Counted from the stretch's first letter, positions 7,655 to 16,424 are shown. The stretch: DNA of 64,000 nt from Anaerolineae bacterium (GCA_022843385.1 JALHNT010000015.1:62001-126000); one strand, 5' to 3'. The notes: generated by a model not told the origin, from the letters alone. Program-made: numbers and translations.

Positions 7655-9532
7655 TCACTTCAGGATACCCCGCCTTGTTTGCGCCTGAAAGGTCAATCTG
7701 CTCGCGTGGACTGGGTCAAATTCTATCTTGACCCCTTCTGGCAACGGTGCTACTATAACTCTCAAGATGTGCCTGTAGCTCAGTGGATAGAGCATTTGCC
7801 TACGGAGCAAAGGGCCGGGGGTTCGAATCCCTCCAGGCACGCATTGTGGAATGTGAAGTGAACATCCGGCAACGCTGTCGGATGTTTTCTTTTCCAGACC
7901 GCGTCGCGTCAACGGCTGAAGTGCGCCATCACCCTCTCTGTCCAGCATTTGGCGGAGATAAGTGAAGGGCGGCACAAAATCCAATCGCAGAACTCTTCCT
8001 TCCTGATTCACAATCACCCGACTGATCATATGTCGCAGAATCTCACGCTGTTGCGGTGGACTCTGCCGGACGAACCGATCGCCAATCTCGGCGATGATCG
8101 CCAGTGCTGCATCGAGATTGGTGATGCGATCCTTATTTTCCCTCTGAATCGCTGTTAACGCGAATTGTATGCGATTTTGCTCATCCTGATATTCACGAGC
8201 GAGTTTGGCGTAGTGTTCAGCCTGCATCCCAAACTCGGTAAAGGCACGCCAGAGATTGAGTTCCTTCTCCTTTGCTCTTTCCAACGCACGGCTTAGATTG
8301 GCTTCGTCTCGGACATGACGGAATACGACTCGATTGAGATCGGTGACGCATGCCTTACGGATTTCCGGGATGCGTTCCGGAGCCACCTGACAGGCACGGA
8401 GATGCTCGATGACCTGTGAATCTATCATGTCGCAGGGAAAGTTGGTTGAGCTGCTTGGAATGCAATAGTAAGTTGTGCCATTGGGCGTCCGCCGTAGATT
8501 GGGGCGGCTGCAAGTTAGTTTAATCTGCTCACCGTCAACCTTCTCCAGATAGAGTATCCCCTGAAGCAGATAGAAATTCTTCTTTTTTGGCATCGGTTTC
8601 CGGTCTCGCGTTGCGAGAATAGCCAATCCTGCTTCAAATTCCTCGGTGTTGACAATTGGTTCCCAATTCCCACGCAGCGTTTTCGGGAGGATGCTTGTCA
8701 TACCGTTTTCAACAACAATCCAACCGGCGTAGAACCAATTGTGGAATATCCGGCTCAGTGTACTAAGGTGATATTGATGCTTGCCGTATGAGTTCTTATA
8801 GATGAATGGGGTTCCATTGCGTAAGCGATAGCCACGCGCTGCTAAGGCTTCGCAGATGTCTTCCAGCGACACATTGCCCTGCAACAGCAAATCCCAGGCG
8901 TAGCGCCAGATTGGGGAACGCTCCGGATCTTGTTCTACCCAGCGCTTGTAGCGCGCATGGCGCAGATATTTTTCCCGTGTGAGATCGCCAATTTCGGTCA
9001 GCCTGATTTCCCGGTTCCGATAGCCGTCAGGAGCCAGAAACGGCCAATCACCTTTCAGAAGTTTGGAGAGCATGCCTCCGATGACCCGTTTACCGATAAT
9101 CTGCGACTCGCGCCGTGCCATGCCGAACAGGATGTTCAGGTAAAGGCGATCATCGGGGTCGGATGGATCCAGGTCTGGGTGGGTGGCAAAACGCACCTGA
9201 ATACCAATCGCTGTCATCTCATCAATGGCTCGCAAGGCTTCGACATCATCCCGCCCGAACCGATCGGGCGTTGCCGTGAAAACATGGGAGAACTTCCCCT
9301 GTCGCGCATGGGTCAGCAGCCTTTGATATTCTCTTCGGTCAGCCGATGTTCCGGTGTAGTTGTCGCGATACTCACCCAAGTCAGGCAGGTTACAGAACGC
9401 TGCCAGGCGTGCCTGGATATCTCTGATCTGAGCGTCCTGTGAGCGCTCAGGTGCCTGAACCTCTTCGCTGCTGGTACGGAGATAGGTGACGTACCCTGGC
9501 AGATTGGTGATCACTCTCTTGTTTTGAGGCAT
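7655..9532 (-). CDS. Large serine recombinase (integrase), 3' end reads through tRNA-Arg
   Basis: 625 residues from the ATG at 9532. The N-terminal resolvase domain has the nucleophile motif YLRTSSEE (Ser21 by position) and the arginine cluster ATPDRFGRDDVEA. A Recombinase domain follows with LLQGNVSLEDICEALAARGYRLRNG. A zinc-ribbon-like segment with spaced cysteines, a long coiled coil (residues about 420-510) and a closing beta motif (MISRVIVNQEGRVLRLDF) complete the usual architecture. Such enzymes integrate and excise mobile elements. Homology ends near residue 545; the last 80 codons are antisense to tRNA-Arg and its promoter, so the natural stop seems lost or displaced at the junction. 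It is probably the integrase of the element to its right, though large serine recombinases use tRNA genes less often than tyrosine ones. Confidence 0.85.
   Translation of the reverse strand: MPQNKRVITNLPGYVTYLRTSSEEVQAPERSQDAQIRDIQARLAAFCNLPDLGEYRDNYTGTSADRREYQRLLTHARQGKFSHVFTATPDRFGRDDVEALRAIDEMTAIGIQVRFATHPDLDPSDPDDRLYLNILFGMARRESQIIGKRVIGGMLSKLLKGDWPFLAPDGYRNREIRLTEIGDLTREKYLRHARYKRWVEQDPERSPIWRYAWDLLLQGNVSLEDICEALAARGYRLRNGTPFIYKNSYGKHQYHLSTLSRIFHNWFYAGWIVVENGMTSILPKTLRGNWEPIVNTEEFEAGLAILATRDRKPMPKKKNFYLLQGILYLEKVDGEQIKLTCSRPNLRRTPNGTTYYCIPSSSTNFPCDMIDSQVIEHLRACQVAPERIPEIRKACVTDLNRVVFRHVRDEANLSRALERAKEKELNLWRAFTEFGMQAEHYAKLAREYQDEQNRIQFALTAIQRENKDRITNLDAALAIIAEIGDRFVRQSPPQQREILRHMISRVIVNQEGRVLRLDFVPPFTYLRQMLDREGDGALQPLTRRGLEKKTSDSVAGCSLHIPQCVPGGIRTPGPLLRRQMLYPLSYRHILRVIVAPLPEGVKIEFDPVHASRLTFQAQTRRGILK
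7728..7756 (+). promoter_or_regulatory. Sigma-70-type promoter of tRNA-Arg
   Basis: TTGACC (7728-7733), a 17-base spacer and TACTAT (7751-7756) precede the tRNA start at 7769 at the expected distance. Confidence 0.75.
7769..7841 (+). tRNA. tRNA-Arg (anticodon ACG)
   Basis: The 73-base cloverleaf has acceptor stem GTGCCTG/CAGGCAC, D-arm GCTC...GAGC, anticodon stem TTTGC/GCAAA with loop CTACGGA (anticodon ACG), and T-arm GGGGG-TTCGAAT-CCCTC with one G-T pair. No CCA is encoded. A serine recombinase gene runs antisense through the tRNA, so the tRNA is a candidate integration site. Confidence 0.95.
7862..7892 (+). terminator. Intrinsic terminator after tRNA-Arg
   Basis: ACATCCG, a 10-base loop, CGGATGT, then TTTTCTTTT: a 7-base stem with a T-run just downstream of the tRNA. 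Confidence 0.75.
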
Positions 9533-9570
9533 ATGTATTGACCGAAAACTAAACCAAGGTGACGCTTACT

Positions 9571-9726
9571 TTAACGGATTTCTTCAATTTGCGGTTGTTC
9601 GACGTCGTTCAGGATGAGGTCACACTCGTTCTCGCATACGAAAACTTCAACGTTCTCATCAAGCAGGAGTTGAGCTACTGTCAGGATGCGTTCAAGCATG
9701 GCTTCTGCGGTGTTTTCCTTTTCCAT
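9571..9726 (-). CDS. Small acidic protein of unknown function
   Basis: 51 residues from the ATG at 9726, with a strong GGGGGAG site about 9 bases upstream. The product is acidic with a hydrophobic helix (AEAMLERILTVAQLLLDENVEVFVC). Its start overlaps the 3' end of the helix-turn-helix gene upstream by 35 bases and it lies just before the recombinase, so the three are probably one transcript. No family is recognised. Confidence 0.5.
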   Translation of the reverse strand: MEKENTAEAMLERILTVAQLLLDENVEVFVCENECDLILNDVEQPQIEEIR

Positions 9727-9973
9727 AACGATCACTCCCCCTATCTCTATCACCAAGGAGTCTGGCCTGGCGAATCTTGTCTATCGTCTCAGCTAATCCC
9801 AGCCGGTACTTCCAGACATTGAAGGCTTGCTGGGTGATGCCGAGCGATTGAGCCGCCGCGCGTTCGGTCCCATGTTTTTCAAATGCCTGTACCATTAAGG
9901 TGGCAATGGGAACATCGTGATGATCACGCTCAATCAACAGCATCAACAGGGTTTTACTCTGTCGTCGCGACAC
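9692..9973 (-). CDS. Helix-turn-helix DNA-binding protein
   Basis: About 93 residues. The segment AFEKHGTERAAAQSLGITQQAFNVWKYRLGL is a Fis/homeodomain-like helix-turn-helix. I prefer the GTG at 9973, which has GAGG about 6 bases upstream, over a TTG at 9985. It is divergent from the XRE repressor and upstream of the recombinase, so it probably helps control integrase expression or excision. The C-terminus is short and basic (GSDRYGKGKHRRSHA). Confidence 0.6.
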   Translation of the reverse strand: MSRRQSKTLLMLLIERDHHDVPIATLMVQAFEKHGTERAAAQSLGITQQAFNVWKYRLGLAETIDKIRQARLLGDRDRGSDRYGKGKHRRSHA

Positions 9974-10070
9974 ATTGCACCTCAAGTAATGCTGATCTTT
10001 TATCAGTTAAACCGATTATTGAGTCATTTGTCAAGCCTGACGATCTGGCTTACCACGACGAAGGAATACA

Positions 10071-10103
10071 GACTTTCACCATCACGCTTTCATTGTGAAA
10101 GTC
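10071..10103. promoter_or_regulatory. Operator-like palindrome in the divergent control region
   Basis: GACTTTCAC (10071-10079) and GTGAAAGTC (10095-10103) form a perfect 9-base inverted repeat. A second palindrome inside, CTTTCA-TTG-TGAAAG (10087-10101), shares the right arm, giving three related half-sites. It lies 50 bases upstream of the XRE gene, a natural place for autoregulation. Confidence 0.6.
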
Positions 10104-10152
10104 ACAGATAGCGGATAATCTATCAGTAATTACTATGTGGGCGGAGCTGAAG

Positions 10153-10512
10153 ATGACACTCATCAATGAAGAGGGGAAGAAGCGGCTGGGGGAACGGGTG
10201 CGCCGGGCGCGCCTGGATGCGGATCTGACGCAGGGGCAGTTGGCGGAGGAGATCGGCATCAGCCAGAATGCCGTATCGAATATCGAAACCGGACTCTCCA
10301 CCATTGATGCGCCGGATTTGCCGGTCTGGGCGGCAGCACTCAACAAGCCGGTGATGTTTTTCCTGATGGACAGCGACATGAGCCTGGTTGAACGAGCGAC
10401 CACCATCCTGAGCATGTTCCCAGAGGATCGACTGGAGTTCGTGCTGCATATGCTGGAGAACATGGCGCTCACCATCCAGCAGCAGTCCGAGAACACTGAA
10501 CCGCCCCGGTAG
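10153..10512 (+). CDS. XRE-family transcriptional regulator
   Basis: 119 residues from the ATG at 10153 (GGAG 8 bases upstream). Residues 10-65 form a Cro/CI helix-turn-helix: RRARLDADLTQGQLAEEIG, then ISQNAVSNIETG and the conserved Leu/Trp helix. The C-terminal 50 residues are a helical dimerisation-like segment with no peptidase motif, so it is not a LexA-type self-cleaving repressor. It is divergent from the recombinase cluster and faces a palindromic operator, so it is likely the lysogeny-style switch of the mobile element. Confidence 0.75.
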   Translation: MTLINEEGKKRLGERVRRARLDADLTQGQLAEEIGISQNAVSNIETGLSTIDAPDLPVWAAALNKPVMFFLMDSDMSLVERATTILSMFPEDRLEFVLHMLENMALTIQQQSENTEPPR

Positions 10513-10639
10513 GACTTTTGCTGGATAGCCACTTCCCGGATGATGCCATACTCTATTTGAAATAGACTGATTCGTGATCGACTCGTTCCAACCCTGTTCA
10601 GATGGTCTGCTTTCATGAGAAGACAGACAGGAGGGGATA

Positions 10640-11275
10640 ATGGGTGTGCAGCTATCGTGGGTCGAGTCTGCCATACTGCACATCGAACTCCACCAACCGT
10701 TATCCCCTGACGCTCTGAACGCTATTCCCAGCCAGACAACCTCTTTGGCGCAGACTGTCCCTCAACCCCTGGTCGCCATTCTGTTGGATACCCGACAGGT
10801 GGCAGCGCCGATTGACCCGGCTCTCTGGTCCAGCATCGAAGCGCTGCCAGAGCGCCTGGTAGCTCTGGCTCCGGTCATCATCCTGCAAACGGGCATCAGC
10901 CTGAAGCGTTTATGGCAGATGTCGCCCTTTCGGGCAGAAGGATTATCCCTCTACTTCGCTGAGGATATGGCAGCCGCGTTACGTCTTGCTCATGCCGGGC
11001 AGCAGAGCCAAACGGGGGCTTCGAGCGGCTTTGCTGACCTACAGACCAGGTCGCTGTTCCAGCACTTCATCATGCAGCCTGCCATCGCCCTTGAATGGCG
11101 ACAAACCGTTGAAGCGATCTACGATGATGACGAGATCATCTTCAGCACGATTGAATTGGCGCGAGCGCAGGGCTGGCTGGCTGAAAAGGGCATCACGGTG
11201 AACTGGCATCAGATCGTCATGGCGCTGCTGAATTTCACCGATGATTTGCAGCGGCGGCAGTCCCATCCTTCCTGA
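10640..11275 (+). CDS. Hypothetical protein next to MalT-like regulator
   Basis: 211 residues; a GGAGGGG site stands about 6 bases before the ATG at 10640. The N-terminal half has alternating hydrophobic strands and helices (SAILHIELHQPLSPDALNAI, then PLVAILLDTRQVAAPI and RLVALAPVIILQTG), resembling a STAS-like alpha/beta fold. The C-terminal half is helical. No catalytic motif is visible. It lies 30 bases upstream of the MalT-like gene in the same direction, so it may be a co-expressed accessory or sensor, which is inference only. Confidence 0.5.
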   Translation: MGVQLSWVESAILHIELHQPLSPDALNAIPSQTTSLAQTVPQPLVAILLDTRQVAAPIDPALWSSIEALPERLVALAPVIILQTGISLKRLWQMSPFRAEGLSLYFAEDMAAALRLAHAGQQSQTGASSGFADLQTRSLFQHFIMQPAIALEWRQTVEAIYDDDEIIFSTIELARAQGWLAEKGITVNWHQIVMALLNFTDDLQRRQSHPS

Positions 11276-11304
11276 TCCGGCTGCCCCGAACGGGAGACTA
11301 AACG

Positions 11305-14010
11305 ATGAGCGATACACCATCTGACCCGCCAACGTCGTCACAACCTTCGATTCTGCTGTCGAAACTCCGTCCACCACACAGCCTGCGCCGTCCGATCGCG
11401 CGAGCCCGTCTGGAAAAACGGCTGTCAGGAATCCTGCATCGGGGTCGGGTTGGTCTGGTGATCGCGCCAGCCGGTTTTGGGAAAACGACCCTGGTTGCCC
11501 AGGCCTTGCAGCAGTGGTCTCATCCGGCCACCTGGCTGCAACTGGAGTCCGAAGACAACGATCCCAAACGCTTCTGGGCTTATGTGCTGCGGGCGCTGAT
11601 GCTGATCCATCCGTCTCTCACCAGCCTGCTCGACGACGTGATTGCACAATGGGATGTCCGCAAGCTCATCAGCGAACTCATCAATACCCTGGCGCAGGAT
11701 AGCCGCCCCTGGGCTTTCGTCCTCGACAATTTTCATGAGATTACCCTGGCCGATATTCATCAGCAGATGGATCACTTCATTCATCATGCGCCAGAAGCGC
11801 TGCGCCTGCTCGTCATCTCGCGTCACGATCCGCCTTTCACGGTCGCGCGTCTGGAGGCCACGCATCAGGTGGACTGGATTCGGCAGGACGATCTGCGCTT
11901 CACGGCAATGGAAGGACGGGATTTCACCGACCGAACCCTGGGTCTGAGGCTGCCAGAGGCCGGCATTGAACATCTGATGCGACTGACCGAAGGCTGGCCG
12001 GCTGCGCTGCACCTCATGGCGTTGTGGTGGCAGGATCATCGCGGCGAGCAGCTCCCGCCGGATACGATCATCACCCATGTGTCCCATCTGACTCGCTTTT
12101 TTGATGAAGAAATCTTCCATCCACTGCCGTCAACGGTTCAGGAGTTTTTGCTGCTGACAGCACCTCTGGGCGATCTGGATGAGCCGCTGTGCCGGGCGGT
12201 GGCTGGGAACCCAACCCGTGCCTCGCCGTTGGCTGATCTGGTGCGCGAGCAGTTGTTCACCATCCGGCTGGACAGTGATCGATCCCATTACCGTTATCAC
12301 AGTTTGTTGGCGACCTATTTGCAGGACAAACTACGGCGCGAGCATCCAGATTGGCTGCCGCTGATCCATCAACGGGCTGCGGCGTACTATCTGGAACAGC
12401 AAGCCGTCCCCCAGGCGATTGAACACCTCTTGAAAGCCGGCGACTGGTCGCAGGCGGAAGTCTGGATTCGGCAGCAGGCGGCCGGGATGCTGGTCAGTGG
12501 ATCGCATGTTACGCTGGGACGCTGGCTGGAAGCCGCGCCACCCGGTCATCTGGAGCGGCAACCCCGTCTGACGGTGTACTACGCCTGGGTATTGTCGGCG
12601 CGTGGACGGTTCGAGCAGACGGAAGCGCTGCTGCGAATCGCGGAAAGTCAGCTTGGGCCGCAGGAACAACCCGCGGACGATGACCAGTCGCTGCTGATCG
12701 GCGAAATCGCTATCCTACGATCCGAGATTGCCCATTTTCGGAACGACTTGCAGCAAGCGGTCGAGCAAGCGCAGAAAGCGCTGCGGCTCATCCCGGAAGA
12801 TCAGTCGTTTTTCCGAGGTCTGGCGCTGATGCACCTGGGCTACAACCACTGGCTGGTGGGTGAGCTGCGCCATGCCCAGCACATCTTTCAGGAAACCTTC
12901 ACCGGACTGCCGCAATCCGATGGCGATCGGATGCGTTTGCTGGGCGAATGCAGTCAGGCCAATCTGTTGATCCTGCTGGGACAGCTTCACAGCGCTGCCG
13001 CGATCTTCGAGCGGGTCATGACGGTTGCCGCCAGCCAGCCGGAGCATTATCGGATGCCAGCGGCTATCGCCCACATCAGTCGTGGTCTGATCGCCTACGC
13101 CTGGAATCAACTGGAGACAGCGGCGGAGCTGGTCAGGCGCGGATTGGAACTGGGGCAGGATTGGATTTACATCAACTCACTGCTGCCAGGGTATTTCATC
13201 CTGGCGCAGATCGAACAGGCCCGTCGTCGCTATGCTGCGGTCGAGGAAGCGTTGCAAGCCGCCGAGCGGTTCATTCAGATTGGACATCTCACACCGCTGC
13301 AAGCCATCCTGGATGCCCATCGGGCGCGAATGCGGCTGCACAGCAACGATATTCAGCACGCCACCCGCTGGGCGCAGCGGATGCGTCCGGCCAATATCCT
13401 GCCCTTATCGCCCAGCAACATCGGCATCGCCACGGCTTATGCGGAAATCATGATTGCGACCGGACAGGCTGACGCGGTGTATGTGTTGTTGCAGCAGATG
13501 GATGAGCAGGCGCGGAACTGGTACTGGGGCTGGATGCAGTTGGAAATCATGCTGGTTCAGACGTTAGCCGATTGGGAAATGGGACAAACGACTCCGGCGC
13601 TGGCGCGCTTGCGTCAGATTGTGCTGCAAGCCGAGGCTGAAGGTCATATCCGTCTGTTTCTGCAACGCGGTCGTATTGTTGAGACCCTGTTACGACAGAT
13701 GATCGGGAGTGATTCGCCGTCTCCCTATGTAGCAGAGATTCTGCGCTGCTTCGAAGATGAGTCACAAACGGTGCCGACGATTGCCTTTGACACAGCGTCC
13801 TCATCGTCGGCTATCGTCGCCGAGTTGAGCAGCCGCGAATATCAGATTCTCAAGCTGCTGGAGCAAGGGGCGACCAATCGTGCGATTGCCGATCAACTGG
13901 TGATTGCCGAAGGGACAGTCAAGACTCATATCAAACATATCCTGCACAAGCTGAACGCCCGCACCCGATCGGAAGCGCTTGCCAAAGCCCGCGATATCAA
14001 CCACACCTGA
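11305..14010 (+). CDS. MalT/LuxR-type STAND regulator
   Basis: 901 residues. A P-loop (IAPAGFGKTTLVAQ) is at about residues 51-65 and a Walker B-like segment (WAFVLDNFHEI) near 137-147. A winged-helix region and TPR-like helical repeats fill about 350-800. A LuxR helix-turn-helix closes the protein (LSSREYQILKLLEQGATNRA, then AEGTVKTHIKHILHKL) at about 839-895. This is the complete MalT layout: ATP-dependent switching by an inducer, then DNA binding. Length fits the family. The N-terminal phrase ILLSKLRPP is also typical. The inducer and target genes cannot be told. Confidence 0.85.
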   Translation: MSDTPSDPPTSSQPSILLSKLRPPHSLRRPIARARLEKRLSGILHRGRVGLVIAPAGFGKTTLVAQALQQWSHPATWLQLESEDNDPKRFWAYVLRALMLIHPSLTSLLDDVIAQWDVRKLISELINTLAQDSRPWAFVLDNFHEITLADIHQQMDHFIHHAPEALRLLVISRHDPPFTVARLEATHQVDWIRQDDLRFTAMEGRDFTDRTLGLRLPEAGIEHLMRLTEGWPAALHLMALWWQDHRGEQLPPDTIITHVSHLTRFFDEEIFHPLPSTVQEFLLLTAPLGDLDEPLCRAVAGNPTRASPLADLVREQLFTIRLDSDRSHYRYHSLLATYLQDKLRREHPDWLPLIHQRAAAYYLEQQAVPQAIEHLLKAGDWSQAEVWIRQQAAGMLVSGSHVTLGRWLEAAPPGHLERQPRLTVYYAWVLSARGRFEQTEALLRIAESQLGPQEQPADDDQSLLIGEIAILRSEIAHFRNDLQQAVEQAQKALRLIPEDQSFFRGLALMHLGYNHWLVGELRHAQHIFQETFTGLPQSDGDRMRLLGECSQANLLILLGQLHSAAAIFERVMTVAASQPEHYRMPAAIAHISRGLIAYAWNQLETAAELVRRGLELGQDWIYINSLLPGYFILAQIEQARRRYAAVEEALQAAERFIQIGHLTPLQAILDAHRARMRLHSNDIQHATRWAQRMRPANILPLSPSNIGIATAYAEIMIATGQADAVYVLLQQMDEQARNWYWGWMQLEIMLVQTLADWEMGQTTPALARLRQIVLQAEAEGHIRLFLQRGRIVETLLRQMIGSDSPSPYVAEILRCFEDESQTVPTIAFDTASSSSAIVAELSSREYQILKLLEQGATNRAIADQLVIAEGTVKTHIKHILHKLNARTRSEALAKARDINHT

Positions 14011-14127
14011 GCCCCGAATACCCCCAACCATGCCTGAAAATACCTCTTTTGGGAGATGCGGGCTGAGGCTGTTGTAGGTCACGATTCGAATTCATCGGTT
14101 GTGATCAGTCAGGCGGGGTCATGTGGC

Positions 14128-14313
14128 ATGAATCACGAATCCAATCGACGAGCGGACTTGCTCAGGCGCATCGCACAGGTGTTGAGCCAACTGCCCGATG
14201 CGGTGATCGAGCAGTTGATCGAAGGATGGCTCATTGAACTCCAGGAGCCGAAGCGCGAGCAACAGCCTGAGAGACAGCCCCACGACGATAAGCAGCTCTC
14301 CGAAGACGAATGA
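14128..14313 (+). CDS. Small charged protein of unknown function
   Basis: 61 residues from the ATG at 14128, helical N-terminus (RRADLLRRIAQVLSQLPDAVIEQLIEGWL), then a Glu/Gln/Arg-rich tail. A GGGG stretch is about 10 bases upstream. No family is recognised, and the coding call rests on the amphipathic helix and position only. Confidence 0.35.
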   Translation: MNHESNRRADLLRRIAQVLSQLPDAVIEQLIEGWLIELQEPKREQQPERQPHDDKQLSEDE

Positions 14314-14961
14314 CCGCCAGGACACCCATACATCCCACCACCCACCCCCAGAGTGGCGCAATCGGTTGCGTTCATGGTCAGCCACCGCGCCCGTTCGGAA
14401 TCGGCCGTGGCGAGATGAATGGTCGGTGTCGTTATGTTCCGCGCGTGTCCGTGACTCCACTGCCACTCTGATTGCCGTCAGGAACCCGGGCGGGGCGGGG
14501 AATGATCTGCTGGGCGCGAAAAGCCGGGCAGCCCTCAAGCTCGCTTCCTACATCCATCCAGACACCGCACGATTTCAGGTCAACCGAGCGGCGACCCACT
14601 GGCTATCGTCGCGCTGCTGCCAGGGCAAGTAAACGTGAGGCTGCACCGGTCTTCGCAGGCTCGCGGCGTTGGCGGAGCGATAGCTGTGCACGCTGGATGA
14701 AGATCGCGCTTCGCTCTGGAGGCGCAAGCCCAGCCGGTTGACGCTCCACCACCTGACTGTGCGCGGAGTTTGTGCCACGGTCGCACGTTCCGCCGCTGTG
14801 TCAAGACGCTCGTGCCTGGCTTGCGCCACTGCGTTCAGCACGAGCGCCCTGCGGGTTCCCTTGACACACCGGCTCAGTGGAACGTGCTGCTGGCGTGGCA
14901 ACTCCGGCACAGGGTCGGAGCGCAAAGCAACCGGCGCAATGCGCCAGAGAGGAATCGGATC
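14314..14961. other. Intergenic GC-rich stretch upstream of ssb
   Basis: About 650 bases without a supportable gene; open frames in it lack start signals or family motifs. It holds one notable palindrome (14797-14868), listed separately. The stretch separates the MalT-like region from the conjugation genes and may contain control or transfer signals of the element. Confidence 0.4.
14797..14868. repeat. Two-part inverted repeat upstream of ssb
   Basis: TGTGTCAAG (14797-14805) pairs with CTTGACACA (14860-14868), and inside it CGCTCGTGC (14807-14815) pairs with GCACGAGCG (14838-14846). The 18 paired bases would form a long cruciform or RNA stem with a 13-base bulge on one side. It could be a replication or transfer site or a leader structure of ssb. 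Confidence 0.6.
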
Positions 14962-15324
14962 ATGTCTTACCAGATGCACATCATCGTCGGCAATCTCGGC
15001 TCAACGCCCGAACAGCGCGAAGCCAATGGTCAGGTCGTCGCCACGTTTTCCGTCGCCGTCAATCAGCGGCGGGGCGAGAACCAGACCACCACCTGGTATC
15101 GGGTGACCGCCTGGAATGGGCTGGCCGAGACAGTGGTCAAGTACCTGGAGAAGGGGCGGCGGGTGCTGGTGGAAGGCAGCACGCTGCGCGCCAGCGCTTA
15201 CATCGACCGCGAGGGTCAGCCCCGCGCCAGCCTGGAACTGACGGCCAATCGGGTGCAGTTCCTGGACCAGGCACCGGAGAGCGCTGACGGCGCGGATGAA
15301 CCGACCGGCGACATACCCTTCTAG
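14962..15324 (+). CDS. ssb: Single-stranded DNA-binding protein
   Basis: 120 residues from the ATG at 14962. It shows a full OB-fold SSB: YQMHIIVGNLGSTPEQRE, then VATFSVAVNQRR, TTTWYRVTAWNGLAETVVKY, LEKGRRVLVEGS and the final strand. The C-terminus is GDIPF, the acidic tip that binds partner proteins. It coats single-stranded DNA during replication and conjugative transfer. It is shorter than chromosomal SSB (about 150-180) and sits at the start of the mobilisation block, as is common on plasmids and conjugative elements. A terminator follows directly. Confidence 0.9.
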   Translation: MSYQMHIIVGNLGSTPEQREANGQVVATFSVAVNQRRGENQTTTWYRVTAWNGLAETVVKYLEKGRRVLVEGSTLRASAYIDREGQPRASLELTANRVQFLDQAPESADGADEPTGDIPF

Positions 15325-15340
15325 CCATCGTCTGAATCAC

Positions 15341-15374
15341 GGGCAGCCCTGCGAAAGTGTGGCTGCCCATTTTG
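15341..15374 (+). terminator. Intrinsic terminator after ssb
   Basis: GGGCAGCC (15341-15348), a 12-base loop, GGCTGCCC (15361-15368), then ATTTTG: an 8-base perfect stem with a short T-run. Confidence 0.7.
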
Positions 15375-15805
15375 TGTGCTGCGGCTGCGCCACATTTGCC
15401 ACCCGCCCATTCCCGAAATCCCCCAAAGGGCATACTCTGGAGGCCGCCGCCCGCCGAACCCCGCCGCGCAGGTAGCCTGTTGGTCAAGCGGGATGTCTGC
15501 GTTGCAGCCAGGTGCGAGCCAACGATTCTGTGGGCGCGGCGGGGTAGCGGGCTAAACGCCCGCCCCTCAAACGCCGGGGGGCTTGCCGGAGCGCACCTGC
15601 GCTCCGCCGCTGACAAGCGTCTTGCGCCGCTTGCCAGCGGGTAGGTGTGCAGCCGCACACCCACTTCCGACACTGCTCCTCGTCCCCGTTGCTGAAAAAC
15701 AGGTCCGACTGAGAATCCTGAGCGATTCATCTCAGATATTCTGGTTGCATCCCGTTTGTCAGTTGCCAGACAATCACAGGTGAAGCAGTCGAGAGGAGCA
15801 TCCCG
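15375..15805. other. Hairpin-rich intergenic region, candidate transfer origin
   Basis: No gene is supported in these 430 bases. Perfect hairpins include GGAGCGCA-CC-TGCGCTCC (15588-15605) and GGTGTGC-AGCC-GCACACC (15644-15661). The region lies immediately upstream of two ribbon-helix-helix genes and a relaxase-like gene, the usual place of oriT in conjugative elements. The assignment is inferred from position and hairpins; no nic consensus was recognised. Confidence 0.4.
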
Positions 15806-16021
15806 ATGCCCAACAAACAATTCCCCTGTTATGCCGGCACTCGTTTGACCGAGGCTGAAATGCTCGGTCTACAAAACCTGTCTCAGTTTGTCGGACGCAA
15901 ACAATCCGATGTCCTGCGCTTTCTAATCCGCACCGCAGCCCAACGTCCGCAGCAGGTGGCTCAGGCGATGCAGCACGAGGCGGAAAGCGAAGGAGAGGCT
16001 CCGCGTGAGCCGGCATCCTAG
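15806..16021 (+). CDS. Ribbon-helix-helix protein, probable relaxosome accessory
   Basis: 71 residues from the ATG at 15806 (GAGAGGAG upstream). The pattern AGTRLTEAEMLGLQNLSQF followed by GRKQSDVLRFLIRTA is a ribbon-helix-helix DNA-binding motif, as in CopG/MobC-type relaxosome proteins. It overlaps the next gene by 17 bases, so the two are co-translated. Position before the relaxase-like gene supports a role in bending or marking oriT. Confidence 0.6.
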   Translation: MPNKQFPCYAGTRLTEAEMLGLQNLSQFVGRKQSDVLRFLIRTAAQRPQQVAQAMQHEAESEGEAPREPAS

Positions 16022-16424
16022 GCCACCACAATCGGTCCGGTTGTACACCCGCGTCACCCCGGAACTCTACACGCTGCTGCAGCAGGTGCGGGTCGCCCGA
16101 CGGATCGAAGATGATGCCGGGTTGGTACGGGAAGCGCTGCGTCATTACCTGGATGATCAGACCGAGCAGGTCGGCAGCAAACGCCATTTCAGCACCACCT
16201 TTCAGCGGCGCATCAGCCGCCTGGACTGGCATCTGACCGTCATGACCTATCTGATCGCCCAGTCACTGGCTCTCCTGATCACGCATGCCACCCAGCAGAA
16301 AGTGCCAGGCGACGCCCTGATTGACCAGGCCATTCGTATCGCCCGACAGCAGCAGCAAACGCTGGCTGTTCGCCTCGATGGCGGACGAAGCCAGCTCGAA
16401 CAGGACGAAAACCGTCACCGATGA
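16005..16424 (+). CDS. Second ribbon-helix-helix-like mobilisation protein
   Basis: 139 residues from a GTG at 16005 with GGAGAGG about 7 bases upstream. The N-terminal segment VRLYTRVTPELYTLLQQVRVARRI, then GLVREALRHYL, has the ribbon-helix-helix layout. The remainder is helical (DWHLTVMTYLIAQSLALLITH). Its stop overlaps the relaxase-like start by 4 bases (ATGA), a sign of translational coupling. It is probably an oriT-binding or relaxase-recruiting protein, inferred from context. Confidence 0.55.
   Translation: MSRHPRPPQSVRLYTRVTPELYTLLQQVRVARRIEDDAGLVREALRHYLDDQTEQVGSKRHFSTTFQRRISRLDWHLTVMTYLIAQSLALLITHATQQKVPGDALIDQAIRIARQQQQTLAVRLDGGRSQLEQDENRHR

Noticed and set aside
15137..15820. 227-codon frame antisense to ssb
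   Set aside because: It is the GC-rich shadow of ssb and its downstream hairpins, Arg/Pro-rich with no motif.
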